Assembly (NCBI RefSeq): GCF_000014425.1
Contig: NC_008530.1
Coordinates: 1,830,361-1,894,360 of the forward strand
Source: Lactobacillus gasseri ATCC 33323 = JCM 1131
GTDB taxonomy: Bacteria > Bacillota > Bacilli > Lactobacillales > Lactobacillaceae
Reading direction: 5' to 3'
DNA length: 64,000 nucleotides
Each line of letters starts with the position of its first letter. Position 1 is the first letter of the stretch. Shown here in pieces: positions 41,357 to 50,206 of the stretch. The translations under genes and the position numbers were made by a program. The notes below the pieces were generated by a model, which was not told the DNA's origin, did not search any database, and worked only from the letters and a program-made list of their open reading frames with translations.

Positions 41357-43456
41357 ATGAATTTTCTAAAAATTGCACTAAGCAATGGACTTAAAAATAA
41401 TAATTTTAATTCATGGCAAACTACTAATTTGAATAATAAACCTCAAGCTAGTGAACTTGCCGCTATTGTTTTAGCAGAGGGCGACCAAGATAGTCTTAAA
41501 ACTGCTCAAGATCTACAAAAAACTTCTGGCCTTGGAATTCCTATTATTGAAGTTTCACATGAAACAATTTCTAATAATGAAAAAAGAAAAATAATTAACG
41601 CAGCAAATAAATACACCAAAAAAATGGTCCCAGGCTTTTTAACTGATTTAGTTAATTTTGCTGAAGATCATCCAGTAAGCTTTACTACTCCTGGTCACCA
41701 CAATGGCCTCTACTATGAAAAACACCCCGCTGGCGTTGTCTTCAATCGCTTCTTTGGTAAGAACCTGATGTTTGCAGATACTAGTGACACCGTACCTGAA
41801 CTAGGCGACACTATGACGCACGAAGGGACACCTTTAACTGCTGAACAAAAGGCTGCTGAAACTTATCACGCTGACAAAGTTTACTTTTGTACTAATGGAA
41901 CTACTAGTGCTAACTCAATTTGTGCTAGTGCCTTACTGACGAAAGATGATCTAGTTCTCTTTGATCGTAACAATCATAAATCACTTTATAACAGCGCCTT
42001 AGTTATGAGTGGAGCTAAACCAGTGTACATTCCAACTGATCGAAATGCACTTGGTTTAATTGGAGAAATGGATCCTAATTTTTTAAGTGAAGAAAAAATT
42101 AGAGCAGAAGTTGCTAAAGTTGACCCTAAAAAAGCGAAAGCTAAGCGGCCATTTAGATTAGCTATTATTCAGTCAGAAACTTATGACGGCCTTTTCTATG
42201 ACGCTAAATGGATGATCGATAAGATTGGTAAGCTTTGCGACTATATTCTATTTGACTGTGCTTGGGGCGGATTTGAACAATTCGTACCAATTATGAATCA
42301 TTTATCTCCCCTTAATTTAGATTTGGGCCCAGAAGACCCAGGTATCTTAGTAACCCAATCACTCCATAAGCAACAAGCGGGGATGGGACAAGCTTCCCAA
42401 ATTCTAAAAAAAGATGCTCACATCAAAGGCCAAAAACGCTATGTTGATCATAAGCACTTTAATCATGCTTATCTTAAATTTGTCACTTCAAGCTATTCAT
42501 ATCCTCTTTATGCTTCCTTAACAGTTAACTCATACTTAACAAGTGGCGAAGGCAATAAAAAATGGTGGGATAAAATATTACGACTAGGAATTGAATGGCG
42601 TAAGGAACTGATTAGAAAGTCAAAATTATTTAGACCACTCGTAATTGATAATTTTGAAAATATTAGTACTGACGACTTAGCAACAAATGAAAAATACTGG
42701 GACTTAGAACCTAACAATCTTTGGCATGGCTTTAGTAAAATTGCGACTGGTCAAGCAATGATTGATCCACTAAAAATTACAGTAGTCACTCCTGGCATTG
42801 ATGTTAAAAGCGCAAAATATGAAGACATAGGAATCCCTGGTCCAGTAGTGGCAGAGTTTCTAATGGAAAAGAGAATTATTCGTGCAAAAGATGATTTGTA
42901 CTCCCTCCTCTTCCTGCTTACACCTGGCGATACCAAAGCTGAATTAGATACACTACTGAATGCATTTTTAGAGTTTGAACAATACTATAACGAAGATGCA
43001 CCATTAGAAAAAGTATTACCTAAACTGACTAAAGTATATGGCGATCGCTACAAGGGTTATACTTTAAAGCAGCTTTGCCAAGAAATGCATAATTATTACC
43101 GGGGAAATAAAACTTTCACTTTGCAGCAAGAGCTATTTGCTAAACCAAATATGCAAAATTACCCAATGACACCAGAACATGCTGACTATCTCTTTATGAA
43201 AAATGAAAGTGAGCTAGTTAACCTAGATGATGTTAAAGGAAGAATTGCGGCCGAAGGTGCACTTCCCTATCCACCAGGTGTCTTTATCGTTGCCCCAGGG
43301 GAAAAATGGAGCGATATTGATCAAAAGTACTTTGAAGTTTTAGTAGGAGCAATCGAGCGCTTCCCTGGCTTTGTACCTGAAATTCAGGGCGTTTACTGGG
43401 ATCAAAAAGCAGATGGTAAAATAAGAGTACAAGCAGAAGTATTAAAGGAGAATTAA
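41357..43456 (+). CDS. Orn/Lys/Arg decarboxylase, probable ornithine decarboxylase
   Basis: A 699-residue PLP fold-I decarboxylase. An N-terminal wing domain is followed by SFTTPGHHNG, YFCTNGTTSANS and the Schiff-base lysine in TQSLHKQQAGMGQ, then DLYSLLFLLTPGD and the C-terminal PYPPGVFIVAPGE. It resembles the inducible ornithine decarboxylase of Lactobacillus 30a (about 730 residues). It converts ornithine to putrescine with proton consumption, providing acid tolerance and polyamine. Lysine or arginine specificity is not excluded. It is followed four bases later by a PLP lyase gene. Confidence 0.88.
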   Translation: MNFLKIALSNGLKNNNFNSWQTTNLNNKPQASELAAIVLAEGDQDSLKTAQDLQKTSGLGIPIIEVSHETISNNEKRKIINAANKYTKKMVPGFLTDLVNFAEDHPVSFTTPGHHNGLYYEKHPAGVVFNRFFGKNLMFADTSDTVPELGDTMTHEGTPLTAEQKAAETYHADKVYFCTNGTTSANSICASALLTKDDLVLFDRNNHKSLYNSALVMSGAKPVYIPTDRNALGLIGEMDPNFLSEEKIRAEVAKVDPKKAKAKRPFRLAIIQSETYDGLFYDAKWMIDKIGKLCDYILFDCAWGGFEQFVPIMNHLSPLNLDLGPEDPGILVTQSLHKQQAGMGQASQILKKDAHIKGQKRYVDHKHFNHAYLKFVTSSYSYPLYASLTVNSYLTSGEGNKKWWDKILRLGIEWRKELIRKSKLFRPLVIDNFENISTDDLATNEKYWDLEPNNLWHGFSKIATGQAMIDPLKITVVTPGIDVKSAKYEDIGIPGPVVAEFLMEKRIIRAKDDLYSLLFLLTPGDTKAELDTLLNAFLEFEQYYNEDAPLEKVLPKLTKVYGDRYKGYTLKQLCQEMHNYYRGNKTFTLQQELFAKPNMQNYPMTPEHADYLFMKNESELVNLDDVKGRIAAEGALPYPPGVFIVAPGEKWSDIDQKYFEVLVGAIERFPGFVPEIQGVYWDQKADGKIRVQAEVLKEN

Positions 43457-43459
43457 CTA

Positions 43460-44728
43460 ATGGTTTTATCTTGGAAAGAAAACTTACCAACAGAATTAAA
43501 AGAAAAAGTCGATAAAGTCGACAAAATAATTGAACCTCGTTTAGAAGAAATTGACGAACAAGTTTTTTATAATCAGCAACGCGTTTTAGACCTATTTAGA
43601 AAACACCGCGTAGGAGAAGAAGATCTAGTTCCTTCAACTGGCTATGGTTATGATGATGTTGGTCGTGACAAGCTTGAAGCAATGTATGCCGACTACTTTA
43701 AAACAAACGACGCTTTAGTCCGTCCACAATTTTCTTCAGCAACACATGCGATTGCTGTTGGTCTTTTCAGTATGCTTCGCCCTGGTGATACTCTTTACTA
43801 CTTAACTGGTATGCCATATGACACAATTCAAGAAGTTATTGGTTTAGCAGGCAACAAACCAGGAAACATGAAAGAGTGGGGCATTGACTTTAAGCATACT
43901 GACTTACTTGACAATGGCGAAGTAGACTATGATCAAGCCAGAAAAGACTTACAAGATCCAAAGATTAAAGTCGTAACGATCCAACGTTCTCTTGGTTATG
44001 CTGTACGTGCAAGTTTCACCATGGAAAAAATCAAGAAAATGCTTAAGTTCATCAAAGAAGTTCGTCCAGATGTAAAGATCTTCGTTGATAATTGCTATGG
44101 TGAATTTTCTGAAACCGAAGAGCCAACTTTCTACGGTGCCGATATGATGGCAGGATCTCTATTTAAGAATGCTGGTGCTGGTATTGTTAAAGCAGGTGCT
44201 TTCTTAGTTGGTAAAAAAGACCTAATTGAAGGAGCAGGTTCTCGTCTTAATGTTCCAGGTGCTGGTAAAGGAGAAGGCGCTACTTGGGGCTATCTAAGAG
44301 ACATGTACCAAGGCTTCTTTATGGCACCCCACACTACTGGTGAAGCTTTAAAAGGTATGATTTATACTGCCGCTCTTTGCGAAGAAATGGGGATGAAAGT
44401 TGCGCCTAAGTGGAATGATCCAAGAACTGATATTGTTCAAACAGTAACCTTTGGAGAACCTGATCCAATGGTTAAATTCTGTGCTGCAATTCAACATTAC
44501 TCACCAATGAACTCATTTGTTGATCCTATTCCATACCACCAAGATGGTTATGAAGATGATGTTGTTATGGCTTCAGGTAGCTTTACTGAAGGTTCTACAA
44601 TTGAATTATCTTCAGATGGCCCTCTTCGTGCACCTTACCGTCTATATATTCAAGGTGGTTTGTCTTACGCTCATGATAAGATCGCAATCACTCATGCAGT
44701 GGAAGAGACTTTCTACAAAAAAGATTAA
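43460..44728 (+). CDS. Methionine gamma-lyase-like (aluminium-resistance family) PLP protein
   Basis: A 422-residue PLP enzyme of the YnbB/aluminium-resistance group within the Cys/Met metabolism fold. Visible segments are STGYGYDDVGRDKLE, RPQFSSATHAIAVGLF, IQRSLGYAVRAS, FVDNCYGEF, and GSLFKNAGAGIVKAGAF, which carries the probable PLP lysine. The biochemical substrate of this family is not well defined. It is co-transcribed with the decarboxylase (three-base gap); in many Firmicutes this gene instead precedes glnR. It ends at a terminator. Confidence 0.85.
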   Translation: MVLSWKENLPTELKEKVDKVDKIIEPRLEEIDEQVFYNQQRVLDLFRKHRVGEEDLVPSTGYGYDDVGRDKLEAMYADYFKTNDALVRPQFSSATHAIAVGLFSMLRPGDTLYYLTGMPYDTIQEVIGLAGNKPGNMKEWGIDFKHTDLLDNGEVDYDQARKDLQDPKIKVVTIQRSLGYAVRASFTMEKIKKMLKFIKEVRPDVKIFVDNCYGEFSETEEPTFYGADMMAGSLFKNAGAGIVKAGAFLVGKKDLIEGAGSRLNVPGAGKGEGATWGYLRDMYQGFFMAPHTTGEALKGMIYTAALCEEMGMKVAPKWNDPRTDIVQTVTFGEPDPMVKFCAAIQHYSPMNSFVDPIPYHQDGYEDDVVMASGSFTEGSTIELSSDGPLRAPYRLYIQGGLSYAHDKIAITHAVEETFYKKD

Positions 44729-44745
44729 TATTAATCAACATATCT

Positions 44746-44778
44746 AAAACGGCCAGTGATTTTTCACTGACCGTTTTT
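44746..44778. terminator. Bidirectional terminator
   Basis: AAAACGG-CCAGTGA pairs with TCACTGA-CCGTTTT, following the PLP lyase gene. Confidence 0.88.
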
Positions 44779-44793
44779 ATTTTCCTGATAAAC

Positions 44794-45207
44794 TTATTTC
44801 AAAATCATTTTTTCTTTCGTTTCTTCTACAAATCCGCGACTACTGTATAGTCCTTTTGCTCTGATATTTGTAGGAAAAACTTCTAAAAATGCTGGACGTT
44901 TTAAGTAAGGAATGGCTGTATCTAATAGTTTTCCTCCTATACCCTTTCCTTGATATTCTTTTAACACGTAAATATAGCCTAGTTCATTCTTCCTAAAAGC
45001 AATAAATCCTACTACATGACTATTAACTTCAGCTACATAGATCGTTTCTGAAAATAGTTCTTCTTTATATATTGCCTCTTCAAGCGGAGCATACAGTTCA
45101 ACAGCGTTTCCAACAATTAATTCCTGCATCCTCGCTTCATCATGTACTTCACATAATTGAACATAGTCTGTATTTTTATATTTTCTGATAATTACTTCTT
45201 CTGACAT
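44794..45207 (-). CDS. GNAT-family N-acetyltransferase
   Basis: About 137 residues of the GNAT fold. It has motif A YIYVLKEYQGKGIGGKLLDTAI (acetyl-CoA loop QGKGIG) and the C-terminal NIRAKGLYSSRGFVEE. The start at 45207 (MSEEVIIRKY) is preferred because the fold begins there; a start at 45234 adds nine residues and lies farther from an SD. The substrate is unknown. It is single-gene. Confidence 0.85.
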   Translation of the reverse strand: MSEEVIIRKYKNTDYVQLCEVHDEARMQELIVGNAVELYAPLEEAIYKEELFSETIYVAEVNSHVVGFIAFRKNELGYIYVLKEYQGKGIGGKLLDTAIPYLKRPAFLEVFPTNIRAKGLYSSRGFVEETKEKMILK

Positions 45208-45427
45208 AACTAACCTAATTTCTATTTGAAACATCAGGAGAAATAAACTCCTGATTAACGACTAAATTGGCTAGCTTCTGTACGTAATCTCATTTCCTTA
45301 CCAGCTTTCTAAATTTTTAATAATATTAACGTATGCTTAAATTTGTGTCAATATCTAAGCAAAAATTAATTTATCTTTGCATCAATTAAAAATCTTTGTT
45401 AGGGTGGAATATATACTTTAAATTTTT

Positions 45428-45466
45428 AAGGAGGATTTTTTCGAGTTAATCTAGATGATTTAACTC
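45428..45466 (+). promoter_or_regulatory. Strong SD separated from MFS start by a hairpin
   Basis: AAGGAGGA (45428-45435) lies 36 bases before the ATG at 45472, too far for direct use. GAGTTAA (45443-45449) can pair with TTAACTC (45460-45466) between them. Folding would bring the SD close to the start, or block it. The 190 bases further upstream, back to the GNAT gene, show no gene. Confidence 0.5.
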
Positions 45467-45471
45467 ATGTT

Positions 45472-46815
45472 ATGCGAAAAGAAAGGCAGAATAATACAAA
45501 GAATATCAAAGAAAAAAAGAATTATAAAAAGGCACCTCTCATGCCTATTCACTTACGAGTATTTATGGCCGTCGTATTAGGTCAAATCGCTTGTGGTTTT
45601 GCTTTAGGCATTTCTGGTACAGCTCTTTCTAATGCTAGTAAATATATTACAATTAATGATCTCTGGACTGGATTAATTGGAGCTGGATCTTTAATAGGAC
45701 TAGCTGGAAGTATTCTAATTGGTCGCTTATCAGATAAGATTGGTAGACGAAAGTTATTAATGCTCAATATGTATATTTTAGGTATTTTATCTCTAATGCA
45801 ATTACTGACTAATAATCTACCCACTCTTTTCATCATCAGAGTATTAATTGGATTAATGATTGCCGTCGATTATACTGTTGGAAATGCACTTTTAACTGAG
45901 TGGCTTCCTAAAGGAGAAGACAGCAAAAAGCAAAGCCACTTGCTTATCTATTGGACAATTGGATTTATTGCCTCATATCTAACAGGTACTTTTATTAATG
46001 GCTTTGGCTCACATACTTGGCAAATCATTTTAGCTACGGGAGCTATTCCAGCATTTATTGCCGCTATTTTCAGATCTATTTTTCCCCTACCTGCTTCACC
46101 AAGCTGGCTTGCAAGCCACGGTAAAGTCAAAACAGCTAATAAAGTTATCAAAAAGCATATGGGGCGTAAATGGGGAATTCCCAAGAGACTTAAAAAGGCT
46201 AAACCAGTCAAAGAGGTTTCCTGGACAATATTATTTTCCGGGAAATATTTACGTCGCACTCTAGTCGGTGGACTCTTTTACGCTTGTCAAGCTTTTGCTT
46301 TCTTTGGTATTAGTATTTTCCTTCCAATTCTCTTGCAGAGTATGCAACTTACTGATCAAAAAATTTCAGGTATTATCTATAATGGCGGTATGCTCATTGG
46401 GGTTATTCTTGGAATCCTACTTTTCAATAGAATTAGTCGACGCGCATTCCTTATCAGTAATTTTTTGCTTTCAGGTATTCTAATTGGATTTTTGGCTATT
46501 ACCAAAAACCTTAATTCAAATATCCAACTCACTATCTTTTGTATCTTCGCGATTATTTTATCTTCTGGTCTAGTACTTGATTACCCATATCCAACTGAAC
46601 TATTCGATATTAAGGTTCGTGGAACCGGCGTTGGAACTTGTATTACTATCAGCAGATTTGGTGCCGCAGCAGGTACCTTTTTACTGCCAATTTTGACTAA
46701 TCAAGGCGGTGCAAGCTTATCAATGCTAATCTGCGCAATTGTTATTTTGGCTGCCTTTATCATCTGCCTAATTTGGGCACCTGAAACCTCACCAAAATTT
46801 AAGCAAAATAATTGA
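45472..46815 (+). CDS. MFS transporter, sugar/metabolite porter type
   Basis: A 447-residue 12-helix MFS protein with loop 2-3 motif GRLSDKIGRRKLL and loop 8-9 counterpart LFNRISRRAFL, plus PYPTELFDIKVRGTGVGTC, typical of the sugar/organic-acid porter branch. A basic N-terminal extension of about 24 residues precedes MPIHLRVFMAVV; an alternative start at 45541 would remove it. The substrate is unknown. The long distance between the best SD and the ATG is discussed in the regulatory entry. Confidence 0.85.
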   Translation: MRKERQNNTKNIKEKKNYKKAPLMPIHLRVFMAVVLGQIACGFALGISGTALSNASKYITINDLWTGLIGAGSLIGLAGSILIGRLSDKIGRRKLLMLNMYILGILSLMQLLTNNLPTLFIIRVLIGLMIAVDYTVGNALLTEWLPKGEDSKKQSHLLIYWTIGFIASYLTGTFINGFGSHTWQIILATGAIPAFIAAIFRSIFPLPASPSWLASHGKVKTANKVIKKHMGRKWGIPKRLKKAKPVKEVSWTILFSGKYLRRTLVGGLFYACQAFAFFGISIFLPILLQSMQLTDQKISGIIYNGGMLIGVILGILLFNRISRRAFLISNFLLSGILIGFLAITKNLNSNIQLTIFCIFAIILSSGLVLDYPYPTELFDIKVRGTGVGTCITISRFGAAAGTFLLPILTNQGGASLSMLICAIVILAAFIICLIWAPETSPKFKQNN

Positions 46816-46868
46816 TTCTATTCTACTTTTTTCTAAAATAAAAATAGAAAGAGTCAGGAGGGATTACT

Positions 46869-47267
46869 ATGGTAAAAATGACAATTAGCCAAGACGCAAT
46901 TAACTTTCTAAGAAATCGTGGTTATGATAAACATGAAATAATTTTGATTGTTGATGGTGGTGGCGGTGATTATTCAATTGAAGGTGGGTCCTGCAATATT
47001 GGCATGGATTACTCTCTAATTTCACTAGATACAATGAAACATGATTCACGCTATTCAGTAAAAATAGAAAATAATGCTGACTTTGAAATTTATACCTCCG
47101 ATTATGATTTAGCTTTTTTAGGTGATAACTTAGTTCTAGATATCCACGATACTACCTTGCGCCTTCGTAACGATTCTGGCATCTTAACTGGTGCTGTTAA
47201 GATTGCTAAGGCAAGCTTTCTTGCCGAGCAAGCTAAAAAAGGTATTATAAATCAAAAAAATTGTTAA
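46869..47267 (+). CDS. HesB/IscA-like iron-sulfur biogenesis-family protein
   Basis: A 132-residue protein of the Fe-S biogenesis (HesB-like) fold widespread in lactobacilli (ISQDAINFLRNRGYDKHEIILIVDGGGGDYSIEGGSC). The three conserved cysteines of true A-type scaffolds are not all present; a single Cys occurs in GGSCNIG and one at the C-terminus. Cluster binding is therefore doubtful and function is unknown. SD GGAGGGAT is well placed. It is followed by a terminator. Confidence 0.75.
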   Translation: MVKMTISQDAINFLRNRGYDKHEIILIVDGGGGDYSIEGGSCNIGMDYSLISLDTMKHDSRYSVKIENNADFEIYTSDYDLAFLGDNLVLDIHDTTLRLRNDSGILTGAVKIAKASFLAEQAKKGIINQKNC

Positions 47268-47278
47268 TTAATAGTTCT

Positions 47279-47308
47279 ACTCTCAAATATAAATTTGAGA
47301 GTTTTTAT
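47279..47308 (+). terminator. Rho-independent terminator
   Basis: ACTCTCAAAT (47279-47288) pairs with ATTTGAGAGT (47293-47302), followed by a T-rich run. Confidence 0.88.
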
Positions 47309-47387
47309 TTACCTTAATTTATAATGCTTTTTTCGTAAAAATGTTATATCATTAAAATCAATAATTTAGAAAAGGACATATTGCCAT

Positions 47388-47464
47388 ATGATGCTAATTG
47401 TATTTTAGTCTCAAGGGACTAATTTACTTTCCCTTGAGAAAAAAATTAAAATCAATTTTCTTAA
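47388..47464 (+). promoter_or_regulatory. Candidate leader-peptide attenuator upstream of mutS2-like gene
   Basis: An SD-like AAAGGA precedes a six-codon frame, MMLIVF (47388-47408). It is followed at once by hairpin TCTCAAGGG (47409-47417) with CCCTTGAGA (47431-47439). An alternative hairpin pairs TTGAGAAAA (47434-47442) with TTTTCTTAA (47456-47464), whose 3' arm runs into the SD AAGGAG of the main gene. The two stems share bases and exclude each other, as in translational attenuators. Confidence 0.45.
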
Positions 47465-47479
47465 GGAGAAAAAACAAAA

Positions 47480-49342
47480 TTGAATAATACTGACGAAATC
47501 GAATTTTCACGTATACGTAAACTTGTCTCTCACTATGCTGTTTCACCCGAAGCAAAAGACAAAATTCTAGTTCAGCCACTTGCCACTAAATTAGTTAAAG
47601 CAACTGCTTTACTTGATGAGACTGCAGAAATGGTCTGGATTTTAAATCATGGATTACACATACCCTTTATTAGTTCAGATGCCTTGACCCCAATTTTAAA
47701 TAAGGTCAAAAAAGGTTTTATCTTAAATCCAGCAGAATTAGAACAAGTAGCAGACTTCGTTAGAGTTACGCGTCTATTAGTACGCTTTTTTAACAAGCAA
47801 AGAAATAATACTCCAATTATTGCAAGTTATTGCGATACTTTAACTATTCTAGACGCACTAGAAAGCGAAATTTATAATGCTATCGAACGCGGACAAGTTT
47901 CTGATAATGCAGACAAAGATCTCGCTAAGTTAAGACAAAGAAGCAATAAATTAAGCACGAATATTCAAGATACGCTGCAAAAATATTTGCAAAGTAAAAA
48001 ATATCAAACTATGATGCAAGATTATCAGATAATTCAAAAAGACAATCATTATACCCTCCCGATTAAAGCAAGTTTTAAACATACTTTTGGTGGGAGTATT
48101 ATTGATCATTCTAATAATGGAAATACAGTTTTTATAGAACCCACTAAAATCGTGCATCTTACCCAAGAAAAAGCAACTGTTGAAAATCAGATTTATTTAA
48201 TTGAAGCTCAAATTTTAGGTGATTTATCAGCAAAAATTTACCAGGAATTATCTCAGCTAGAGGCAAATCTTAATATTATTATTGACCTAGATTGTATCTT
48301 AGCTCGAGCAAAATACTCTCAAAATATTAATGGCAAACGACCATTGTTAAATGAACAAAATCAACTCCAATTAAACGAAATGAGACACCCTCTTTTATCT
48401 AATCCGGTTCCTCTTTCACTTAATTTAGATTCTACTAAGCGAGGTTTAATAATCACAGGCCCTAATGCAGGCGGAAAGACTGTCACTCTAAAAACAGCTG
48501 GTTTGGCCATTGCAATGGCAGAATTTGGACTATTCTTACCAAGTTCAGGGATTTGCTCAATTCCAGTAATGACTGCTATATATACTTCAATTGGCGATCA
48601 TCAGGACCTGGATAACTCTCTGTCTACATTCTCTGCTGAAATGAAACAAATGTCTTACATTGTCCAGCATGCAACAAAATATAGTCTAATTTTATTAGAT
48701 GAATTAGGCAGCGGTACAGATCCAAACGAAGGTGCTGCCCTTGCTATTGCTCTGCTGCAAGCATTACAGCTAAAAGGCAGTTTAATCTTAGCAACCACTC
48801 ACTATAGTGCAATAAAAGACTATTCTACTAAGCATTCCGCTTTTATCACTGCAGCTATGGACTTTGATCTAAAGACACTTGAGCCAACATATAAGTTACT
48901 GTTAAATCAAATAGGAACCAGCCGTGCTCTATGGATAGCTGAAAAGAATGGGATGCCTCAAGAGGTTTTAACGCAAGCCAATAATTTCTTAAATACTGGT
49001 AAATTTCCTTTAAATCAAAGCAAAATTAAATTTGCAAATAATCAGAAAAAAATCAAATCGACAGTTTCTTTTAAAAAAGGTGATCGTCTTAAAGTTCCGG
49101 AGTACGAACAAGATGTTTTATTCTATCAAAACTCGGATCTTGCAAATCAAATCATTATCTTTGTTAATAAAACTTTTAAGACAATACCAGTTAAGGGAGC
49201 TAAGCTAGTTAGAAAGGCAAAAGATCTTTATCCAGAAGGTTACAATCTTGATCTATTATTCATACAAGATTGGAAAGAATATAAATTAAACAGAGATTTA
49301 AATCGTGGCTCTAAAAAAGCCTGGAAAAAATTAAAAAAATAG
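47480..49342 (+). CDS. MutS2-family ATPase lacking the Smr nuclease domain
   Basis: A 620-residue MutS2-type protein starting at TTG, 13 bases after AAGGAG. N-terminal lever/clamp helices are followed by the ATPase core: Walker A GPNAGGKTVTLKT (about residue 330), STFSAEMKQM, Walker B LILLDELGSGTDPNEG, and TTHYSAIKDY. Canonical MutS2 is about 780 residues and ends in an Smr endonuclease domain. Here the protein stops after a KOW-like basic tail with no Smr sequence. MutS2 proteins split collided ribosomes or suppress recombination. This is probably a second, Smr-less paralogue. A possible attenuator precedes it. Confidence 0.87.
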   Translation: MNNTDEIEFSRIRKLVSHYAVSPEAKDKILVQPLATKLVKATALLDETAEMVWILNHGLHIPFISSDALTPILNKVKKGFILNPAELEQVADFVRVTRLLVRFFNKQRNNTPIIASYCDTLTILDALESEIYNAIERGQVSDNADKDLAKLRQRSNKLSTNIQDTLQKYLQSKKYQTMMQDYQIIQKDNHYTLPIKASFKHTFGGSIIDHSNNGNTVFIEPTKIVHLTQEKATVENQIYLIEAQILGDLSAKIYQELSQLEANLNIIIDLDCILARAKYSQNINGKRPLLNEQNQLQLNEMRHPLLSNPVPLSLNLDSTKRGLIITGPNAGGKTVTLKTAGLAIAMAEFGLFLPSSGICSIPVMTAIYTSIGDHQDLDNSLSTFSAEMKQMSYIVQHATKYSLILLDELGSGTDPNEGAALAIALLQALQLKGSLILATTHYSAIKDYSTKHSAFITAAMDFDLKTLEPTYKLLLNQIGTSRALWIAEKNGMPQEVLTQANNFLNTGKFPLNQSKIKFANNQKKIKSTVSFKKGDRLKVPEYEQDVLFYQNSDLANQIIIFVNKTFKTIPVKGAKLVRKAKDLYPEGYNLDLLFIQDWKEYKLNRDLNRGSKKAWKKLKK

Positions 49343-49362
49343 ACAAACTTAGATAATGATAT

Positions 49363-49398
49363 AAACCCAGAAATTCGGACAAGAATTTCTGGGTTTTA
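49363..49398. terminator. Bidirectional terminator
   Basis: AAACCCAGAAATTC (49363-49376) pairs with GAATTTCTGGGTTT between the mutS2-like gene and the convergent FNR-like gene. Confidence 0.9.
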
Positions 49399-49412
49399 TT
49401 TACCGGCTCCTT

Positions 49413-50063
49413 TTACTTTGCAATTGTGATAATTTTTTTATCGACTTGAATTTTATTTTCCTTAGCCAATTCTTTTAACTTACGACTTAAAGTTTCTGGC
49501 GTAATGCCCAAATAACCAGCTAGGTCTTTTTTCTTAAGATCTAGCTTTACTTTATTTGTACCTTGTTTTTTTGACAAATCATTCAAATACGCCATAATTC
49601 TTTGCTTAGCATCCATTGAATTGCGACGCACTGTATTTTTTTCCGCAGTGACTAATTTTTGACCAAAATCATTGAGTAGACTTAAGGCTAGATCCGGCGT
49701 TTGACGAACTAATTTTTGAAAATCATTCCGTGTCATTGAGCATACCCAAGCATCAGTAGTTGCCTGAATAAAATTCTCACGAGCGCTAGTCGAAAATAAA
49801 TGTTCTTGGCCTTCAGAATCGCCCTTATTCAGCAAGCCTAAAATCGTCTCTTTACCATCTTCATTAAGACTATAAACTTTAGCCTTTCCCTTATCCATGA
49901 CAAGCATCCCGTCTTTTCCATCAAAGGGTTGGCGAATCAAACTGCCTTTAGGAAAATATTCTTGATGCGTCGAAATGGTAACTAGCTTTTTTCTAAGTGA
50001 TTCTGGTAAATCCTTAAATAAAGTGGCATTACTCAAACAAGCAAGTGGCGAATGTTTTGTCAT
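49413..50063 (-). CDS. Crp/Fnr-family regulator (FLP-like)
   Basis: A 216-residue regulator. A cyclic-nucleotide-like beta barrel (about residues 15-125) and dimer helix are followed by a winged helix with recognition segment GITPETLSRKLKELAKE; the E--SR pattern is that of FNR-type readers of TTGAT-N4-ATCAA. Only two cysteines are present (C9 and one in AWVCSM), not a four-Cys Fe-S site, so it resembles the FLP proteins of lactic acid bacteria that sense redox by disulfide formation. A perfect FNR box lies just upstream, indicating autoregulation. Confidence 0.88.
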   Translation of the reverse strand: MTKHSPLACLSNATLFKDLPESLRKKLVTISTHQEYFPKGSLIRQPFDGKDGMLVMDKGKAKVYSLNEDGKETILGLLNKGDSEGQEHLFSTSARENFIQATTDAWVCSMTRNDFQKLVRQTPDLALSLLNDFGQKLVTAEKNTVRRNSMDAKQRIMAYLNDLSKKQGTNKVKLDLKKKDLAGYLGITPETLSRKLKELAKENKIQVDKKIITIAK

Positions 50064-50079
50064 TTTTCATACTTCTTTC

Positions 50080-50093
50080 TTGATATAAATCAA
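50080..50093. promoter_or_regulatory. Perfect FNR/FLP box
   Basis: TTGATATAAATCAA is an exact TTGAT-N4-ATCAA palindrome 16 bases upstream of the FNR-like start codon and about 113 bases upstream of the divergent gene at 50207. It is the expected operator of the encoded regulator. Confidence 0.85.
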
Positions 50094-50206
50094 TTTTATT
50101 ATATCCTATCTTTTTATAATTAACTTGTAAGCACTGATAAATGAATTTTTAAGCTTTTCGATTTATGATAGAGCTGAAGTGTTACTTAAAAGAAAGGATC
50201 TTTATT

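Noticed and set aside
43284..43490. Minus-strand frame across the decarboxylase/PLP-lyase junction
   Set aside because: It has no SD, lies wholly over two strongly coding plus-strand genes and shows no recognisable protein features.
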